A stretch of 28,481 nucleotides of DNA, taken from NCBI GenBank assembly GCA_947565255.1, contig CANOFI010000002.1, positions 1 through 28,481 on the forward strand. Reading direction: 5' to 3'. Of this stretch, positions 16,409-24,791 are shown piece after piece. A model generated the notes under the pieces. It was not told the origin of the DNA and did not search any database. It saw nothing but the letters and a program-made list of their open reading frames with translations. The stretch comes from an uncultured Lachnospiraceae bacterium. Lineage in GTDB: Bacteria > Bacillota > Clostridia > Lachnospirales > Lachnospiraceae. The first letter of the stretch is position 1, and each line of letters starts with the position of its first letter. Position numbers and translations under genes: made by a program.

Positions 16409-17404
16409 TTATATAATTTTATACAGCTCGTCCGTCTTTGGCGGCTCCAGAAATCTATGCTCTTCCCCGTTGCACAGAACTCTGTCATTTCCCTCTGTCG
16501 CCTTTCCAATTACCACAGCCTCAATTCCTGCCTGATGAAGTTTTTTCACCAAATCGTGCCCATAATAGGCCGCCATCAGCATACAGCCGCTGGAAATCAG
16601 CTGATAAGGATTGATTTGAAAACATTCACAGATTTCAATCGTTTCCTGGCGGACCGGAATGCTCCGCAAATCAATGGAAAGCCCTGTGCCCGATGCCTGG
16701 GCCATTTCCCACAATGCGCCGAATATTCCGCCCTCGGTCACATCATGCATGGCATAAACACCATGTTCCACAGCGATTCTGGCCTCCGGCAGCACGGACA
16801 AATACTGCAGAAATTCCTGTGCTGTCCTGATATATTCTAACGGAAGCCGGCCGGCAAGCTCTTTTTCTTTTTCTCTGGCAATAATGGCCGTTCCTTCCAG
16901 TCCAATCCATTTTGTCACCACAATGTCCATACCCGGCCTTGCACCGCCGGTCGTCACAAGCTTACCCTCTTTTATTTTCCCAATGCCGGTTACAGATACA
17001 AGGGGCTGGCTGACGACGGATGTGACCTCCGTATGTCCGCCCACAATCTGCATATGAAGCTGTTCACACACGATATTGACATCCTTCATCAGTTGTTTTA
17101 AAACCTCTTCACCCGTACCGTCCGGAAGCAGAATAGTAAGTAAAATCCCTATCGGCTCCGCACCGGAGGAGGCCAGGTCATTGGCCGTCACATGCACTGC
17201 AAGACGGCCGATTTCGTGCGCCGTACCGGTAATGGGGTCGGTAGACACCACAAACACTTCCCCCTCCTCCAGCTTTAGCACCCCGCAGTCCTCACCGATG
17301 CCTGCTCCTAACAAAACTTCTTTCCGTATTCCGGTAATCTGCTTCATAACCGAACGTTTTAACACGGCCTCCGGTATTTTTCCAACCTTCATTTTTTTCT
17401 CCAT
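16409..17404 (-). CDS. AIR synthase-related (HypE/ThiL/SelD-like) protein
   Basis: 331 residues in the PurM-like superfamily that binds ATP and a phosphorylated or carbamoylated substrate. Seen: GIGEDCGVL near residue 48, VSTDPITGTAHEIG, VTANDLASSGAEPIGILLTILLP, QIVGGHTEV, and the second-domain AMHDVTEGGIFGALWEMA. These match the HypE/AIR-synthase layout. The HypE C-terminal Cys-bearing tail is absent (it ends DELYKII), so it is not a hydrogenase cyanide carrier. ATG 17404 is supported by CAGGAA 6 bases upstream; a TTG at 17440 would add 12 residues. VanW lies 47 bases upstream. The substrate is unknown. Confidence 0.83.
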   Translation of the reverse strand: MEKKMKVGKIPEAVLKRSVMKQITGIRKEVLLGAGIGEDCGVLKLEEGEVFVVSTDPITGTAHEIGRLAVHVTANDLASSGAEPIGILLTILLPDGTGEEVLKQLMKDVNIVCEQLHMQIVGGHTEVTSVVSQPLVSVTGIGKIKEGKLVTTGGARPGMDIVVTKWIGLEGTAIIAREKEKELAGRLPLEYIRTAQEFLQYLSVLPEARIAVEHGVYAMHDVTEGGIFGALWEMAQASGTGLSIDLRSIPVRQETIEICECFQINPYQLISSGCMLMAAYYGHDLVKKLHQAGIEAVVIGKATEGNDRVLCNGEEHRFLEPPKTDELYKII

Positions 17405-17451
17405 TCTATTTTCCTGCACGTACTCTGCACGGATTAGCAAACACTCTTTGT

Positions 17452-19083
17452 TTACTGTGCCGGTGTCTGCGGCTGTGGCTGGCTCCCTGCGTCAGGCTGC
17501 TGCTGGGCACCGGTATCCGGCTGCTGCGGCTGGGTACCGATATCTGGCTGCTGGTTCCCCGCGGCCGGCTGCTGTCCCGCATCCCCTGCTACACTTCCCT
17601 CAGCCATCGTATCCGGATCCGTAGCAGGCGCTGCATTTGCCGGTACACTTCCATATTTACCAATTACAGCCTTCACTACATTAATATCCTGCGATGCAAT
17701 CGCCGCCTGCATTTCTGCTGCTGCCTCCGCAGATGCATTTGCCAAACCTACCACATATTTTTTCGGCGTCATTGCATATTTGCTTTTATTGACCTCCGTA
17801 CGGCTGACCTCCACATTATTTTCCTTTACCACCTTCCACAGCTTGGCAACCACCCCTTTATGCGCACTCTCACTCGTAATGCTGCCAAAATTTGCAGCGC
17901 CGTCCGCCGTAATCTGTGTAACCGGTTCCGTCTCTTCTATCGTTTCGCTGACATATTCCACGCTTCTCGATGCGCTTCTCGTCTCCATGCCATAAATATT
18001 AAAGGTAATCTTTTTTCCTGAAGTAATTCCTTCTATATAAACCGGCGCCTGTGTATTATTGACAAATTTAAAATCTTTATAGGTTCCTGCAATGGCTGCA
18101 TCCTTTGCCGGGTCTACATAGGTGACAATCATGGAATGGTTTGCACGCTGCGTTACATCCAGCTCTGCCTTGAGAACGGCATTATACAGCGTTGTGGAAA
18201 CCTGGCAGATTCCTCCTCCCGGACTTTCCACCACCTGTCCTTCCGCATAGGACGCCGCCATAAAGTAGCCATTTTCCACGGTAATCGGACTCACTGTCTG
18301 ATATGTGGAAAATTCCTCGCCCGGATACAGTACTGTGCCATTAATCAGGCTTGCGCCGCGCTCCACATTTCCGCAGCGGTTCGCACCGGACGTAGAATAA
18401 GACGTCGTTGCTGTTGCAAGAAGGTCCTTGACCTTTGCCAGCTCCTCCGCGGTGCCCTTGGGCTGTGTCTGGTTCACTACAAGCGCCACGGTCGTATTTT
18501 GTACATTCCACTGCTCCCTTAAAAACTGCATGGCTGTCTGTACGGACTGCTCAACATCCAACTGCTGCCCGACAACGCCCGCCGTCACTTCAAAGCCATT
18601 CCCGGTACGCTTCAGCCCTGCATTCTGTGCGGCCCGGTCAAAGGCCCTGCACTGATTTTCAATCACGCTGCGCACGGCTGCCTCGTCAAACGAGAGCTGC
18701 AGCTGATAATTCATCCCTTTCTTTTCCAACCGGCAGTTATCCTTGTATCGTTTTATGACATTTCCCTTTTTTCCAAGGTCCGCCACTTCGTCATAAATAT
18801 CCTGCGTCTGGACCGAAACGCCCAGTGCGCTGGCCGAAACTGCAACCGGCTGGTCTGCAACCATAAACACCACATTGCCCTGGGCAATCTGTGAAACATA
18901 GTCCTCTACTACAGCCTTTGCCTCCTCCTTCGTCATGCCGGATACATCAATTCCGCCGATAGAGACCCCATCCGCTATGACATCATCCGATGCTTCCTTT
19001 GCGAACATGTAACTGCCTGCCGCCGCAAATATGCCGGTTACCGCCGCCGCTATCAATAAACGTTTTATCCTCTTTTTTTTCAT
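17452..19083 (-). CDS. VanW family cell-envelope protein
   Basis: 543 residues. A signal anchor or signal peptide covers about 7-28. A repeat-containing region of the putative peptidoglycan-binding type precedes the VanW domain (about 60-200). The VanW domain at about 236-366 has GASLINGTVLYPGEEFS, YAEGQVVESPGGGICQVSTTLYNA and RANHSMIVTYVDP. An acidic, then Ala-rich stretch follows, and the last 60 residues are a Pro/Gln/Gly/Asp low-complexity tail with QQPD-type repeats, perhaps a wall-spanning spacer. VanW proteins occur widely in Firmicutes; the name comes from vancomycin clusters but no resistance function is implied here. It precedes the AIR-synthase-like gene. Confidence 0.9.
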   Translation of the reverse strand: MKKKRIKRLLIAAAVTGIFAAAGSYMFAKEASDDVIADGVSIGGIDVSGMTKEEAKAVVEDYVSQIAQGNVVFMVADQPVAVSASALGVSVQTQDIYDEVADLGKKGNVIKRYKDNCRLEKKGMNYQLQLSFDEAAVRSVIENQCRAFDRAAQNAGLKRTGNGFEVTAGVVGQQLDVEQSVQTAMQFLREQWNVQNTTVALVVNQTQPKGTAEELAKVKDLLATATTSYSTSGANRCGNVERGASLINGTVLYPGEEFSTYQTVSPITVENGYFMAASYAEGQVVESPGGGICQVSTTLYNAVLKAELDVTQRANHSMIVTYVDPAKDAAIAGTYKDFKFVNNTQAPVYIEGITSGKKITFNIYGMETRSASRSVEYVSETIEETEPVTQITADGAANFGSITSESAHKGVVAKLWKVVKENNVEVSRTEVNKSKYAMTPKKYVVGLANASAEAAAEMQAAIASQDINVVKAVIGKYGSVPANAAPATDPDTMAEGSVAGDAGQQPAAGNQQPDIGTQPQQPDTGAQQQPDAGSQPQPQTPAQ

Positions 19084-19233
19084 ATATCATCACCCCTGTA
19101 ATTTTATAATATTCCTGGCAATTGCAAGAACCGCCGGTTTTCCGGGTTTTAAATTTATGTAAACCTAACCTGTCCTGCCGAAAAGGCTGCACCTGCAAGA
19201 TACGCCGGACAAAAATACAATTCTCTATTATAT

Positions 19234-19261
19234 ATTCTAACATATTGTATTATATTTTCAA
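19234..19261 (-). promoter_or_regulatory. Possible sigma-A promoter for the VanW gene
   Basis: On the minus strand TTGAAA (19256-19261) is followed after 16 bases by TAGAAT (19234-19239). It lies about 150 bases upstream of the VanW ATG in an AT-rich stretch. The rest of 19084-19320 shows no gene. Confidence 0.4.
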
Positions 19262-19320
19262 TATCCGGTCTTACAAATGTATTTGACATTATTCCTTAAT
19301 TTATGTATATTATGACTAGA

Positions 19321-19392
19321 CCTTGTGAAACAGCAAAGCTGTTTTCCTCCCCCGAAGGGGGTATGTATTATGGGGTGCCCTGCGGGTATGCC
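19321..19392. repeat. Divergent hairpin repeat unit (family with 6576 and 12736)
   Basis: The 3' half, GTATTATGGGGTGCCC then TGCGGGTATGCC, matches the repeat units at 12736 and 6576. The 5' half differs: it begins CCTTGTG and holds two perfect hairpins, AAACAGC-AAA-GCTGTTT (19328-19344) and CCCCC-GAA-GGGGG (19349-19361). It starts at the stop codon of the 33-residue gene on the minus strand and may act as its terminator. Confidence 0.65.
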
Positions 19393-19493
19393 TATAAATT
19401 AGAAACAATCATGGAGAGCACCATAGACAGGGCCAGTATGGCTACAATGATAATTGTTATTATTTTTTGGTTTTTGCGGTTAAAAAAATTCAT
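19392..19493 (-). CDS. 33-residue membrane miniprotein
   Basis: A short ORF with start MNFFNRKNQKIITIIIVA and end SMIVSNL. A basic N-terminal head (about 10 residues) is followed by one hydrophobic segment reaching almost to the C-terminus, a typical single-pass miniprotein. The ribosome binding site AAAGGAG lies 6 bases before the ATG, which is strong support. It resembles short DUF4044-type Firmicute proteins in general form, but I cannot confirm the family. It diverges from the membrane-anchored gene at 19602, and its stop touches the hairpin repeat. Function unknown. Confidence 0.6.
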   Translation of the reverse strand: MNFFNRKNQKIITIIIVAILALSMVLSMIVSNL

Positions 19494-19601
19494 TTTTTTC
19501 TCCTTTCAGAAATCGTTCCGCCTGTTTATGTAATCTCCCTGTTCATACGAATGCGTGTCTGGCCAACGATTCGGCACTGCACCGGAAAGGGGTTCATTAC
19601 C

Positions 19602-20231
19602 ATGAATTATTATATACTTGTTATTTTTTTATCCTTCGTCACTTATATGACAATAAAAATAAAATTAGTAAACCGTGAGGAAAAAAGCAGGTCCGACCAG
19701 TTCTGGCAGCGGGAACAGCAGGCAAACACAGTGCGAAAGCAGTCCTTAGACTCCCTTCCTTACATCAGCATCCCCATTGAGCGCCTCCCTATGGAGCCAC
19801 ATACGGATGAAACCATTTCCTCCTGCCAAAAACAGATTCTGCAGTTATCCACACAAAAAATAGTCGATTTGTCCGGAAAATCCAATACAGACTTAAAATT
19901 GGAATATGGTGCTGCCAACCTGGAAACCCTTGCCTCCTGCGACCAGAATTATACAAAGCTGATTCGTACCCTGTACAGGTGGGGCGACGCCCTTCTCAGA
20001 CAAAACTGCACACAGGCGGCAAGGACCGTTCTGGAATTCGGTGTTTCCTGCAAAACACAAATTGCAGACCACTATATTCTTCTTGCACAAATTTACAAAA
20101 ACGAGCACGAACTATCCAGAATCGAAGAATTAATCCGCACCGCCGAAACACTCGACTGCATGCGGAAATCCTCTATCTTACGTTCGCTGCAGGAACTGTT
20201 AGATTCCTGCTCTTTCAAAGAAGAAACCTGA
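19602..20231 (+). CDS. Membrane-anchored protein of unknown function
   Basis: 209 residues, not recognised. An N-terminal membrane segment (MNYYILVIFLSFVTYMTI) is followed by a charged linker and a helical cytoplasmic region. The helical pairs LIRTLYRWGDALLRQNCTQA, ARTVLEFGVSC and HYILLAQIYKNEHELSRIEE look TPR-like. ATG 19602 is chosen with GGAAAGGGG 9 bases upstream; the open frame extends back to 19467 but that part is low-complexity and lacks a ribosome site. It is one of few plus-strand genes, convergent with the exonuclease gene (20 bases apart) and divergent from the 33-residue gene. A role as a scaffold is only a guess from the TPR-like helices. Confidence 0.75.
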   Translation: MNYYILVIFLSFVTYMTIKIKLVNREEKSRSDQFWQREQQANTVRKQSLDSLPYISIPIERLPMEPHTDETISSCQKQILQLSTQKIVDLSGKSNTDLKLEYGAANLETLASCDQNYTKLIRTLYRWGDALLRQNCTQAARTVLEFGVSCKTQIADHYILLAQIYKNEHELSRIEELIRTAETLDCMRKSSILRSLQELLDSCSFKEET

Positions 20232-20250
20232 TGCGCGCCATCTGTTAAAG

Positions 20251-20958
20251 TCACCGGATTTTCCCATAATCGCGGATAATTCCATCTATTTTTCTGGAAG
20301 CCTCCCTTTTCGAAAGACTGTCCACCGGCACATCCAGCGTTAAGTTGTGGTGCAGCAGCAGGGCGGAAAGATACCGTTTCTGCGCATCCGTAACCGGCTC
20401 TGTTTTGGCCGTCTTCACGGTCACCTGCTGCGGAGCAAACAACTGCTCCGGTCCGTCGGCATGTTTCCACAGCATACGATAAAGCTCCATCGCCGCCTTT
20501 GCGTCCGCAAGCGCCCGGTGGCTGGTCCCGGTAGAAATCCGGAAATAGGTGCACAAATACTCCAGACTTCGTTTCTCCGCGTCCGGCAGCAGCTTTCTTG
20601 CAATTTTCAGCGTATCAATCAGCTTCGCCTCGTAACGAAGCCCGCAGCGCTGCACCGCCGCCTTCAAAAATTTATAATCAAACACAATGTTATGTCCCAG
20701 CAATACACGCTGACCGCAAAATTCCAGCAGTTCACGGACTGCCGTCTCCTCCGGCTTTCCCGTTGCCGCCATCTCATCTGTGATGCCCGTCAGCTGCCGA
20801 ATCCTCTCATCAATCGGTTCCGGGCATTGTACAAATGTCTCATACGTATCCAGAATTTTTCCCTGAATTACCTTCACTGCGCCGATTTCTAATATATGGC
20901 AGTTTTCGGGACTGAGTCCCGTCGTCTCGAAATCCAATGCAATATAACTGTCCTCCAC
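20251..20958 (-). CDS. DnaQ-type 3'-5' exonuclease (DEDDh)
   Basis: 235 residues from GTG 20958. The exonuclease motifs are in order: ALDFETTG (Asp 9, Glu 11), GHNIVFDYKFL (Asp 94) and SHRALADA (His 147, Asp 152), giving a DEDDh active site that hydrolyses DNA or RNA 3' ends with two metals. After a linker rich in Q, T and K, the C-terminus (TDAQKRYLSALLLHHN to IDGIIRDYG) is a small helical domain. GTG 20958 is preferred because homologues begin just before the first motif, AGGTGAT precedes it, and the longer form from ATG 21027 would translate through a perfect GC-rich palindrome. It directly follows the radical SAM gene. Confidence 0.87.
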   Translation of the reverse strand: MEDSYIALDFETTGLSPENCHILEIGAVKVIQGKILDTYETFVQCPEPIDERIRQLTGITDEMAATGKPEETAVRELLEFCGQRVLLGHNIVFDYKFLKAAVQRCGLRYEAKLIDTLKIARKLLPDAEKRSLEYLCTYFRISTGTSHRALADAKAAMELYRMLWKHADGPEQLFAPQQVTVKTAKTEPVTDAQKRYLSALLLHHNLTLDVPVDSLSKREASRKIDGIIRDYGKIR

Positions 20959-20981
20959 ATCATCACCTGTATCTTTCCTGT

Positions 20982-20998
20982 CCCGGCACTGTGCCGGG
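20982..20998. other. Perfect 17-base GC-rich palindrome at the exonuclease 5' end
   Basis: CCCGGCAC-T-GTGCCGGG forms an 8-bp stem with a minimal loop. It lies 24 bases upstream of the GTG start chosen for the exonuclease and 32 bases beyond the radical SAM stop. It could attenuate read-through or mask the start; there is no U-tract, so it is not a typical terminator. Confidence 0.5.
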
Positions 20999-21029
20999 CG
21001 TTTCTCCTGTTCTTCCGGAGCATGCATGT

Positions 21030-22745
21030 TCAGACACGCTCCAGCACAATCTCAGTCATGGCTGCTTCCTTCGTTACCGGATTGCGCCTTCTGTAATCAT
21101 ATAATAGTACCTTTTTTTCTTCACTTATCTGGGTAAAAACCTCTATATGCGTCATATTTGCAAGCTGTTTTGCAAGAATTCCTTCATAATGTGCAAGAAA
21201 TCTTCTATTTTGTTCTTCCTTTTTATAAAAAGAACGAAACTGCTCTTTATAATCGTCCTGGGCGGCTGCCCACTGTGGCCGGCTTTTCACCTTTTCCCTG
21301 GCATATAAATCCATTGTCAGAAGCTCTCTGGCCCTCTTTTGCTCCTGCGGGTGCCGCTCCTCTAAAAATTGCAGCAGCATCTGGTATGCGGCAAGCCTGG
21401 AATGGCTCTGCATGGAAGGAGTCTTTTTTTCATACCAGACCGCCAGTGCCGAAAAAAAAGAAAAAGCGCTCTCCCATTTTGGAACAAACCAGGAAAGAGT
21501 ATACCGAAACTGCATACTATTATAATACAGCTCCACCATTTTTTCCACTGCCTTCAGCCGCACAACATCCTCATAGGACATCCACCTTGTACACAGCACC
21601 TCATATGGCTCTATTTCCTTGTATACCAGCCCATATTCTCCGGCATGCTCATACATATACGAACCCTTCAGCACCTTTAAAAAGCCAAGCTGCAGCTGAT
21701 GCGGCTTCATCGCATACACGCGGTTGAAGGAAACCTGAAAACTCTCGATGTCTTCAAAGGGAAGCCCGGCAATCAAATCCAGATGCTGGTGTATATTCCC
21801 ATTTTTGTGAATTCTTGCAACTGCCTGTTCTATCCGCTTCAAATCCATTTTCCGGAAAATCGCATGAATCGTATCGGGATTCGCCGTCTGCACTCCGATT
21901 TCTAACTGCACGAGTCCGGGACGCATCTGTTCCAGCACCTGCAGCTCTTCTTCATCCAGCAAATCCGCACCGATTTCAAAATGAAAATTTGTAATTCCGT
22001 TATCATGCTCCCTGATATAGTTCCAGATGCCAAGCGCATGATCCCGGCTGCAGTTAAATGTCCGGTCCACAAATTTTACCTGGGGCACTTTTGCGTCCAG
22101 AAAACACTGCAATTCCTTTTTTACCAGTTCTAACTTCCGAAACCGCACCTTTTTGTCTATCGAAGAAAGACAGTAACTGCAGGAAAAGGGACACCCTCTG
22201 CTGGATTCATAATACATGATTTTGTGTTCAAATCGTTCCGGCCTGTCATATACAAACGGCACCTCATCCAAATTCATAACGCTTCGGGGCGGATTGGCGC
22301 ACACTTGTCCGTTTTGGCGGTAAATGAGTCCGCGGATGGCGGAAAGCCGCCCTTTTTTCTCCTGATAATATTCCATCAGCTCCAAAAATGTCTTCTCGCC
22401 CTCTCCCGCCATAATTCCGTCCGCCCACGGCTGTTCCTGCAAAAAAGCCTCGCTTTCATAAGACACTTCCGGCCCGCCAAGCCAAATCGGCACATCCGGA
22501 AGAATTTTTTTCAAATCATGGCCTAATTCCTTCACCATCCCAATGTTCCATATATAACAGGAAAATGCAAGAATCTGCGGGCTTTTTCTGTAAATATCCA
22601 TTAAAATATCATCCGAATGTTGATTAATCGTATATTCAGCCAGCTGAATCTGTTCCCCATACCTTTGACAATACGCCTTTAAATCATATACAGCCAGATT
22701 GGAATGAATATATTTGGCATTGATTGCAATCAGCAATACTTTCAT
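21030..22745 (-). CDS. B12-binding domain radical SAM protein (DUF4080 type)
   Basis: 571 residues. The N-terminal Rossmann-like domain (about 1-135: VLLIAINAKYIHSNLAV, SCYIW, WLGGPEVSY, GEGEKTF) is of the cobalamin-binding kind, although the DxHxxG motif is not seen. The radical SAM core begins at SSRGCPFSCSYC with Cys 185, 189 and 192 for the 4Fe-4S cluster, and LQLEIGVQTANPDTI marks the barrel. The C-terminal 200 residues are helical and charged, as in DUF4080 proteins. The substrate is unknown; family members are often methyltransferases or ring-forming enzymes. The exonuclease gene follows closely. The AT-rich 22746-22940 upstream contains no gene. Confidence 0.88.
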   Translation of the reverse strand: MKVLLIAINAKYIHSNLAVYDLKAYCQRYGEQIQLAEYTINQHSDDILMDIYRKSPQILAFSCYIWNIGMVKELGHDLKKILPDVPIWLGGPEVSYESEAFLQEQPWADGIMAGEGEKTFLELMEYYQEKKGRLSAIRGLIYRQNGQVCANPPRSVMNLDEVPFVYDRPERFEHKIMYYESSRGCPFSCSYCLSSIDKKVRFRKLELVKKELQCFLDAKVPQVKFVDRTFNCSRDHALGIWNYIREHDNGITNFHFEIGADLLDEEELQVLEQMRPGLVQLEIGVQTANPDTIHAIFRKMDLKRIEQAVARIHKNGNIHQHLDLIAGLPFEDIESFQVSFNRVYAMKPHQLQLGFLKVLKGSYMYEHAGEYGLVYKEIEPYEVLCTRWMSYEDVVRLKAVEKMVELYYNSMQFRYTLSWFVPKWESAFSFFSALAVWYEKKTPSMQSHSRLAAYQMLLQFLEERHPQEQKRARELLTMDLYAREKVKSRPQWAAAQDDYKEQFRSFYKKEEQNRRFLAHYEGILAKQLANMTHIEVFTQISEEKKVLLYDYRRRNPVTKEAAMTEIVLERV

Positions 22746-22940
22746 ATCAACTCTCTCTTCTATTCTGCATCTGCTTTTTTCTTTTTATAGTCTAACACAT
22801 TTTTCCTCTTTTTTCTATGTTTATATTCAATAATTTTATATTTCATTTTTATTTTAATATACAAATGCTATTTTTTCATGCATATTATAGGAAAGACGTA
22901 AAAATAGTAACTATTCTTTTAGATATTCTATAAAAATTGC

Positions 22941-22969
22941 TTGACTTATAAAATAAAATTGTGTACAGT
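22941..22969 (+). promoter_or_regulatory. Sigma-A promoter for the flavoprotein-thioredoxin operon
   Basis: TTGACT (22941-22946) and TACAGT (22964-22969) are separated by 17 bases and lie about 35 bases upstream of the flavoprotein ATG. Confidence 0.6.
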
Positions 22970-23004
22970 TTAATAAACATTGTTATAAGCAGGAAGTGAA
23001 ACAT

Positions 23005-23868
23005 ATGGAACGATACGACATCGCCATTATCGGAACAGGTCCCGCGGGATTGTCCGCGGCAATTACCGCAAAACTCCGCAACAAAACAATCCTTTTGATC
23101 GGGAAAAAAGCACTGAGCAGCAAAATAAAAAAGGCATCCCTCATACAAAACTATCCCGGTCTGCCAAATGTAACCGGCAAAAAACTACAGAAAGCTTTTT
23201 TGCATCATTTAGAAAAAATGGACATTTCTGTCACAGAAGACCAGGTCAATACCGTCTACGCAATGGGTACCTATTTTGCCATCCAGGGACACCACGCACA
23301 ATACGAGGCATCGAGTGTCATTGTAGCAGCAGGACTGTTTGCTGCGCGCCCTTATCCCGGTGAATTAGAGTATCTTGGAAACGGTGTCAGTTACTGTGCA
23401 ACCTGTGACGCCGCTTTATACAAGGGAAAATCCGCCATTATCGTATCTTCTGAAAAGGATGGGGAAGAGGAAGCGGCATTTCTCGCACAGACAGCCGACA
23501 AGGTATCCTATCTTCCTTTGTATCAAGAAACGTATACGCCGGAGCACAATATTGAGCTCATACACCAGACTCCGACAGCCATTGAACGGAAGGATGGCAG
23601 GATGCGGCTGTTAACGGTGGAAGGCTTTCTCGAAGCCGACGGAATTTTTCTTCTGCGCGAACAGGTGGCACCGTCCCAGCTTGTACCGGGCCTTTCCATG
23701 AACGGTAACCATGTAGAAGCGGACAGACAGATGCAGACCAATATAAAGGGATTATTTGCCTGTGGAGATATTACCGGGACGCCGTATCAATATGTAAAAG
23801 CGGCCGGAGAAGGAAATGTAGCGGCATTATCCGCCGTAGCCTATCTTGCAAAAGCAGAACAGACTTAG
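23005..23868 (+). CDS. Thioredoxin reductase-like flavoprotein lacking NADPH motifs (FFTR candidate)
   Basis: 287 residues. FAD-binding IIGTGPAGLSAAI lies at 8-20, the redox pair CATC at 131-134 and the C-terminal FAD motif GLFACGDITG at 249-258, so it reduces a dithiol partner through flavin and an active-site disulfide. Ordinary TrxB has a GGGDSA-type motif just after CATC and an HRRxxxR basic cluster. Here these positions read VSSEKDGEEEA and LPLYQETYTP, with neither. This is the signature reported for ferredoxin-dependent flavin thioredoxin reductases of Clostridium. The thioredoxin gene follows 43 bases later. ATG 23005 is chosen with AGGAAG 9 bases upstream; the frame extends to a GTG at 22996. 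Ferredoxin dependence is inference. Confidence 0.88.
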   Translation: MERYDIAIIGTGPAGLSAAITAKLRNKTILLIGKKALSSKIKKASLIQNYPGLPNVTGKKLQKAFLHHLEKMDISVTEDQVNTVYAMGTYFAIQGHHAQYEASSVIVAAGLFAARPYPGELEYLGNGVSYCATCDAALYKGKSAIIVSSEKDGEEEAAFLAQTADKVSYLPLYQETYTPEHNIELIHQTPTAIERKDGRMRLLTVEGFLEADGIFLLREQVAPSQLVPGLSMNGNHVEADRQMQTNIKGLFACGDITGTPYQYVKAAGEGNVAALSAVAYLAKAEQT

Positions 23869-23911
23869 TATTTTTTACATCATAACAAAATAAAAAAGGA
23901 GACAAAACATT

Positions 23912-24223
23912 ATGGTAAAGAAAATTTCAGCAGCAGAATATGCACAAATGGAAAAGACCGGAACAATTTTAATTGATTTTTCAGCAGGCTGGTGCGGCCC
24001 GTGCCAGATGCTTGCACCCGTGCTGGAAGAGGTATCAGAAGAATATGAGGGCAGAGTTGCCTTCTATAACATCGATGTAGATGAAAACTCCGGACTCGCA
24101 GGTACATTCGGAGTCCAGAGTATCCCTGCGCTTGCCATCGTGAAAAACGGCGAAAAAGCGGATATGCAAATTGGTTTCCAGCCAAAAGAAAATTTACAGG
24201 CCTTCATTGAGAGGAATCTGTAA
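23912..24223 (+). CDS. trxA: Thioredoxin
   Basis: 103 residues with the active site WCGPC after DFSAG, the central VDENSGLAGTFGVQSIPALAI segment with the cis-Pro before Ala, and a C-terminal helix. It reduces protein disulfides in the cytoplasm. AAGGAG lies 10 bases before the ATG. It is in one operon with the flavoprotein that probably reduces it, and its end meets that of the TlpA-like gene head-on with 12 bases between and no obvious terminator. The N-terminal segment KKISAAEYAQMEKTG is shorter than in the typical thioredoxin. Confidence 0.93.
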   Translation: MVKKISAAEYAQMEKTGTILIDFSAGWCGPCQMLAPVLEEVSEEYEGRVAFYNIDVDENSGLAGTFGVQSIPALAIVKNGEKADMQIGFQPKENLQAFIERNL

Positions 24224-24235
24224 CGCTGGCTCTCT

Positions 24236-24790
24236 TTAAAAACCGAGCTCCTGTTTATATTGCTTATACATCGAGTCGGCATCCATTGCCCCGGTAGAGG
24301 ACGAAACAATCTTTCCCTCCCCGTCAATGATAACCGTCACCGGAATCGAAGTGATTCCCCCAAATATTTCCTGAATCGTACCATCTTTATCAAGAACAAC
24401 CGGAAATGTATACCCGTTGTTCTTGATAAATTTTTGTACGGTTTCTTCGTCTTCGCTGCAATTGACAGCCAGAATGACAAGCTCGTCCGGATATTCTACT
24501 GCTAATTTTTGAAAAGCCGGCAGCTCTCCTACACAGGGACCGCACCACGTTGCCCAAAAATTCAGCAGCACTTTCTTTCCGCGGTATTGTTCAAACGACG
24601 CCGTCTGGCCGTCCAGAAATGTCATCTCAAAATCCGGCACCTGAGCGCCCTCCTCTGTATCGGTAAGCAACGCCCCCGTATCCTTTGTCTCTGTCTTTTT
24701 TTCCTTGTCTTTTCCAGTATCCGTGCAACCGGCGCATAACAGAAGTATGACACACAGCAAACAGACAGACCAGACTTTTCCACATTTCAT
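24236..24790 (-). CDS. TlpA-like thioredoxin-fold lipoprotein
   Basis: 184 residues. The lipobox LLCAGC follows a hydrophobic signal (about 5-20), so it is probably anchored on the outer face of the membrane. A charged linker (KDKEKKTETKD) leads to a TlpA/ResA fold: VPDFEMTFLDGQ, NFWATWCGPCVGELPAF with the CxxC pair, and SIPVTVIID with the cis-Pro. Such proteins carry out thiol-disulfide exchange outside the cytoplasm. ATG 24790 is chosen because it begins a proper signal sequence, and AAAGGAG, located inside the end of the 4Fe-4S gene, sits 9 bases before it. Its gene is third in the operon after the CXXC miniprotein and the 4Fe-4S protein. Confidence 0.92.
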   Translation of the reverse strand: MKCGKVWSVCLLCVILLLCAGCTDTGKDKEKKTETKDTGALLTDTEEGAQVPDFEMTFLDGQTASFEQYRGKKVLLNFWATWCGPCVGELPAFQKLAVEYPDELVILAVNCSEDEETVQKFIKNNGYTFPVVLDKDGTIQEIFGGITSIPVTVIIDGEGKIVSSSTGAMDADSMYKQYKQELGF

Positions 24791-24791
24791 T

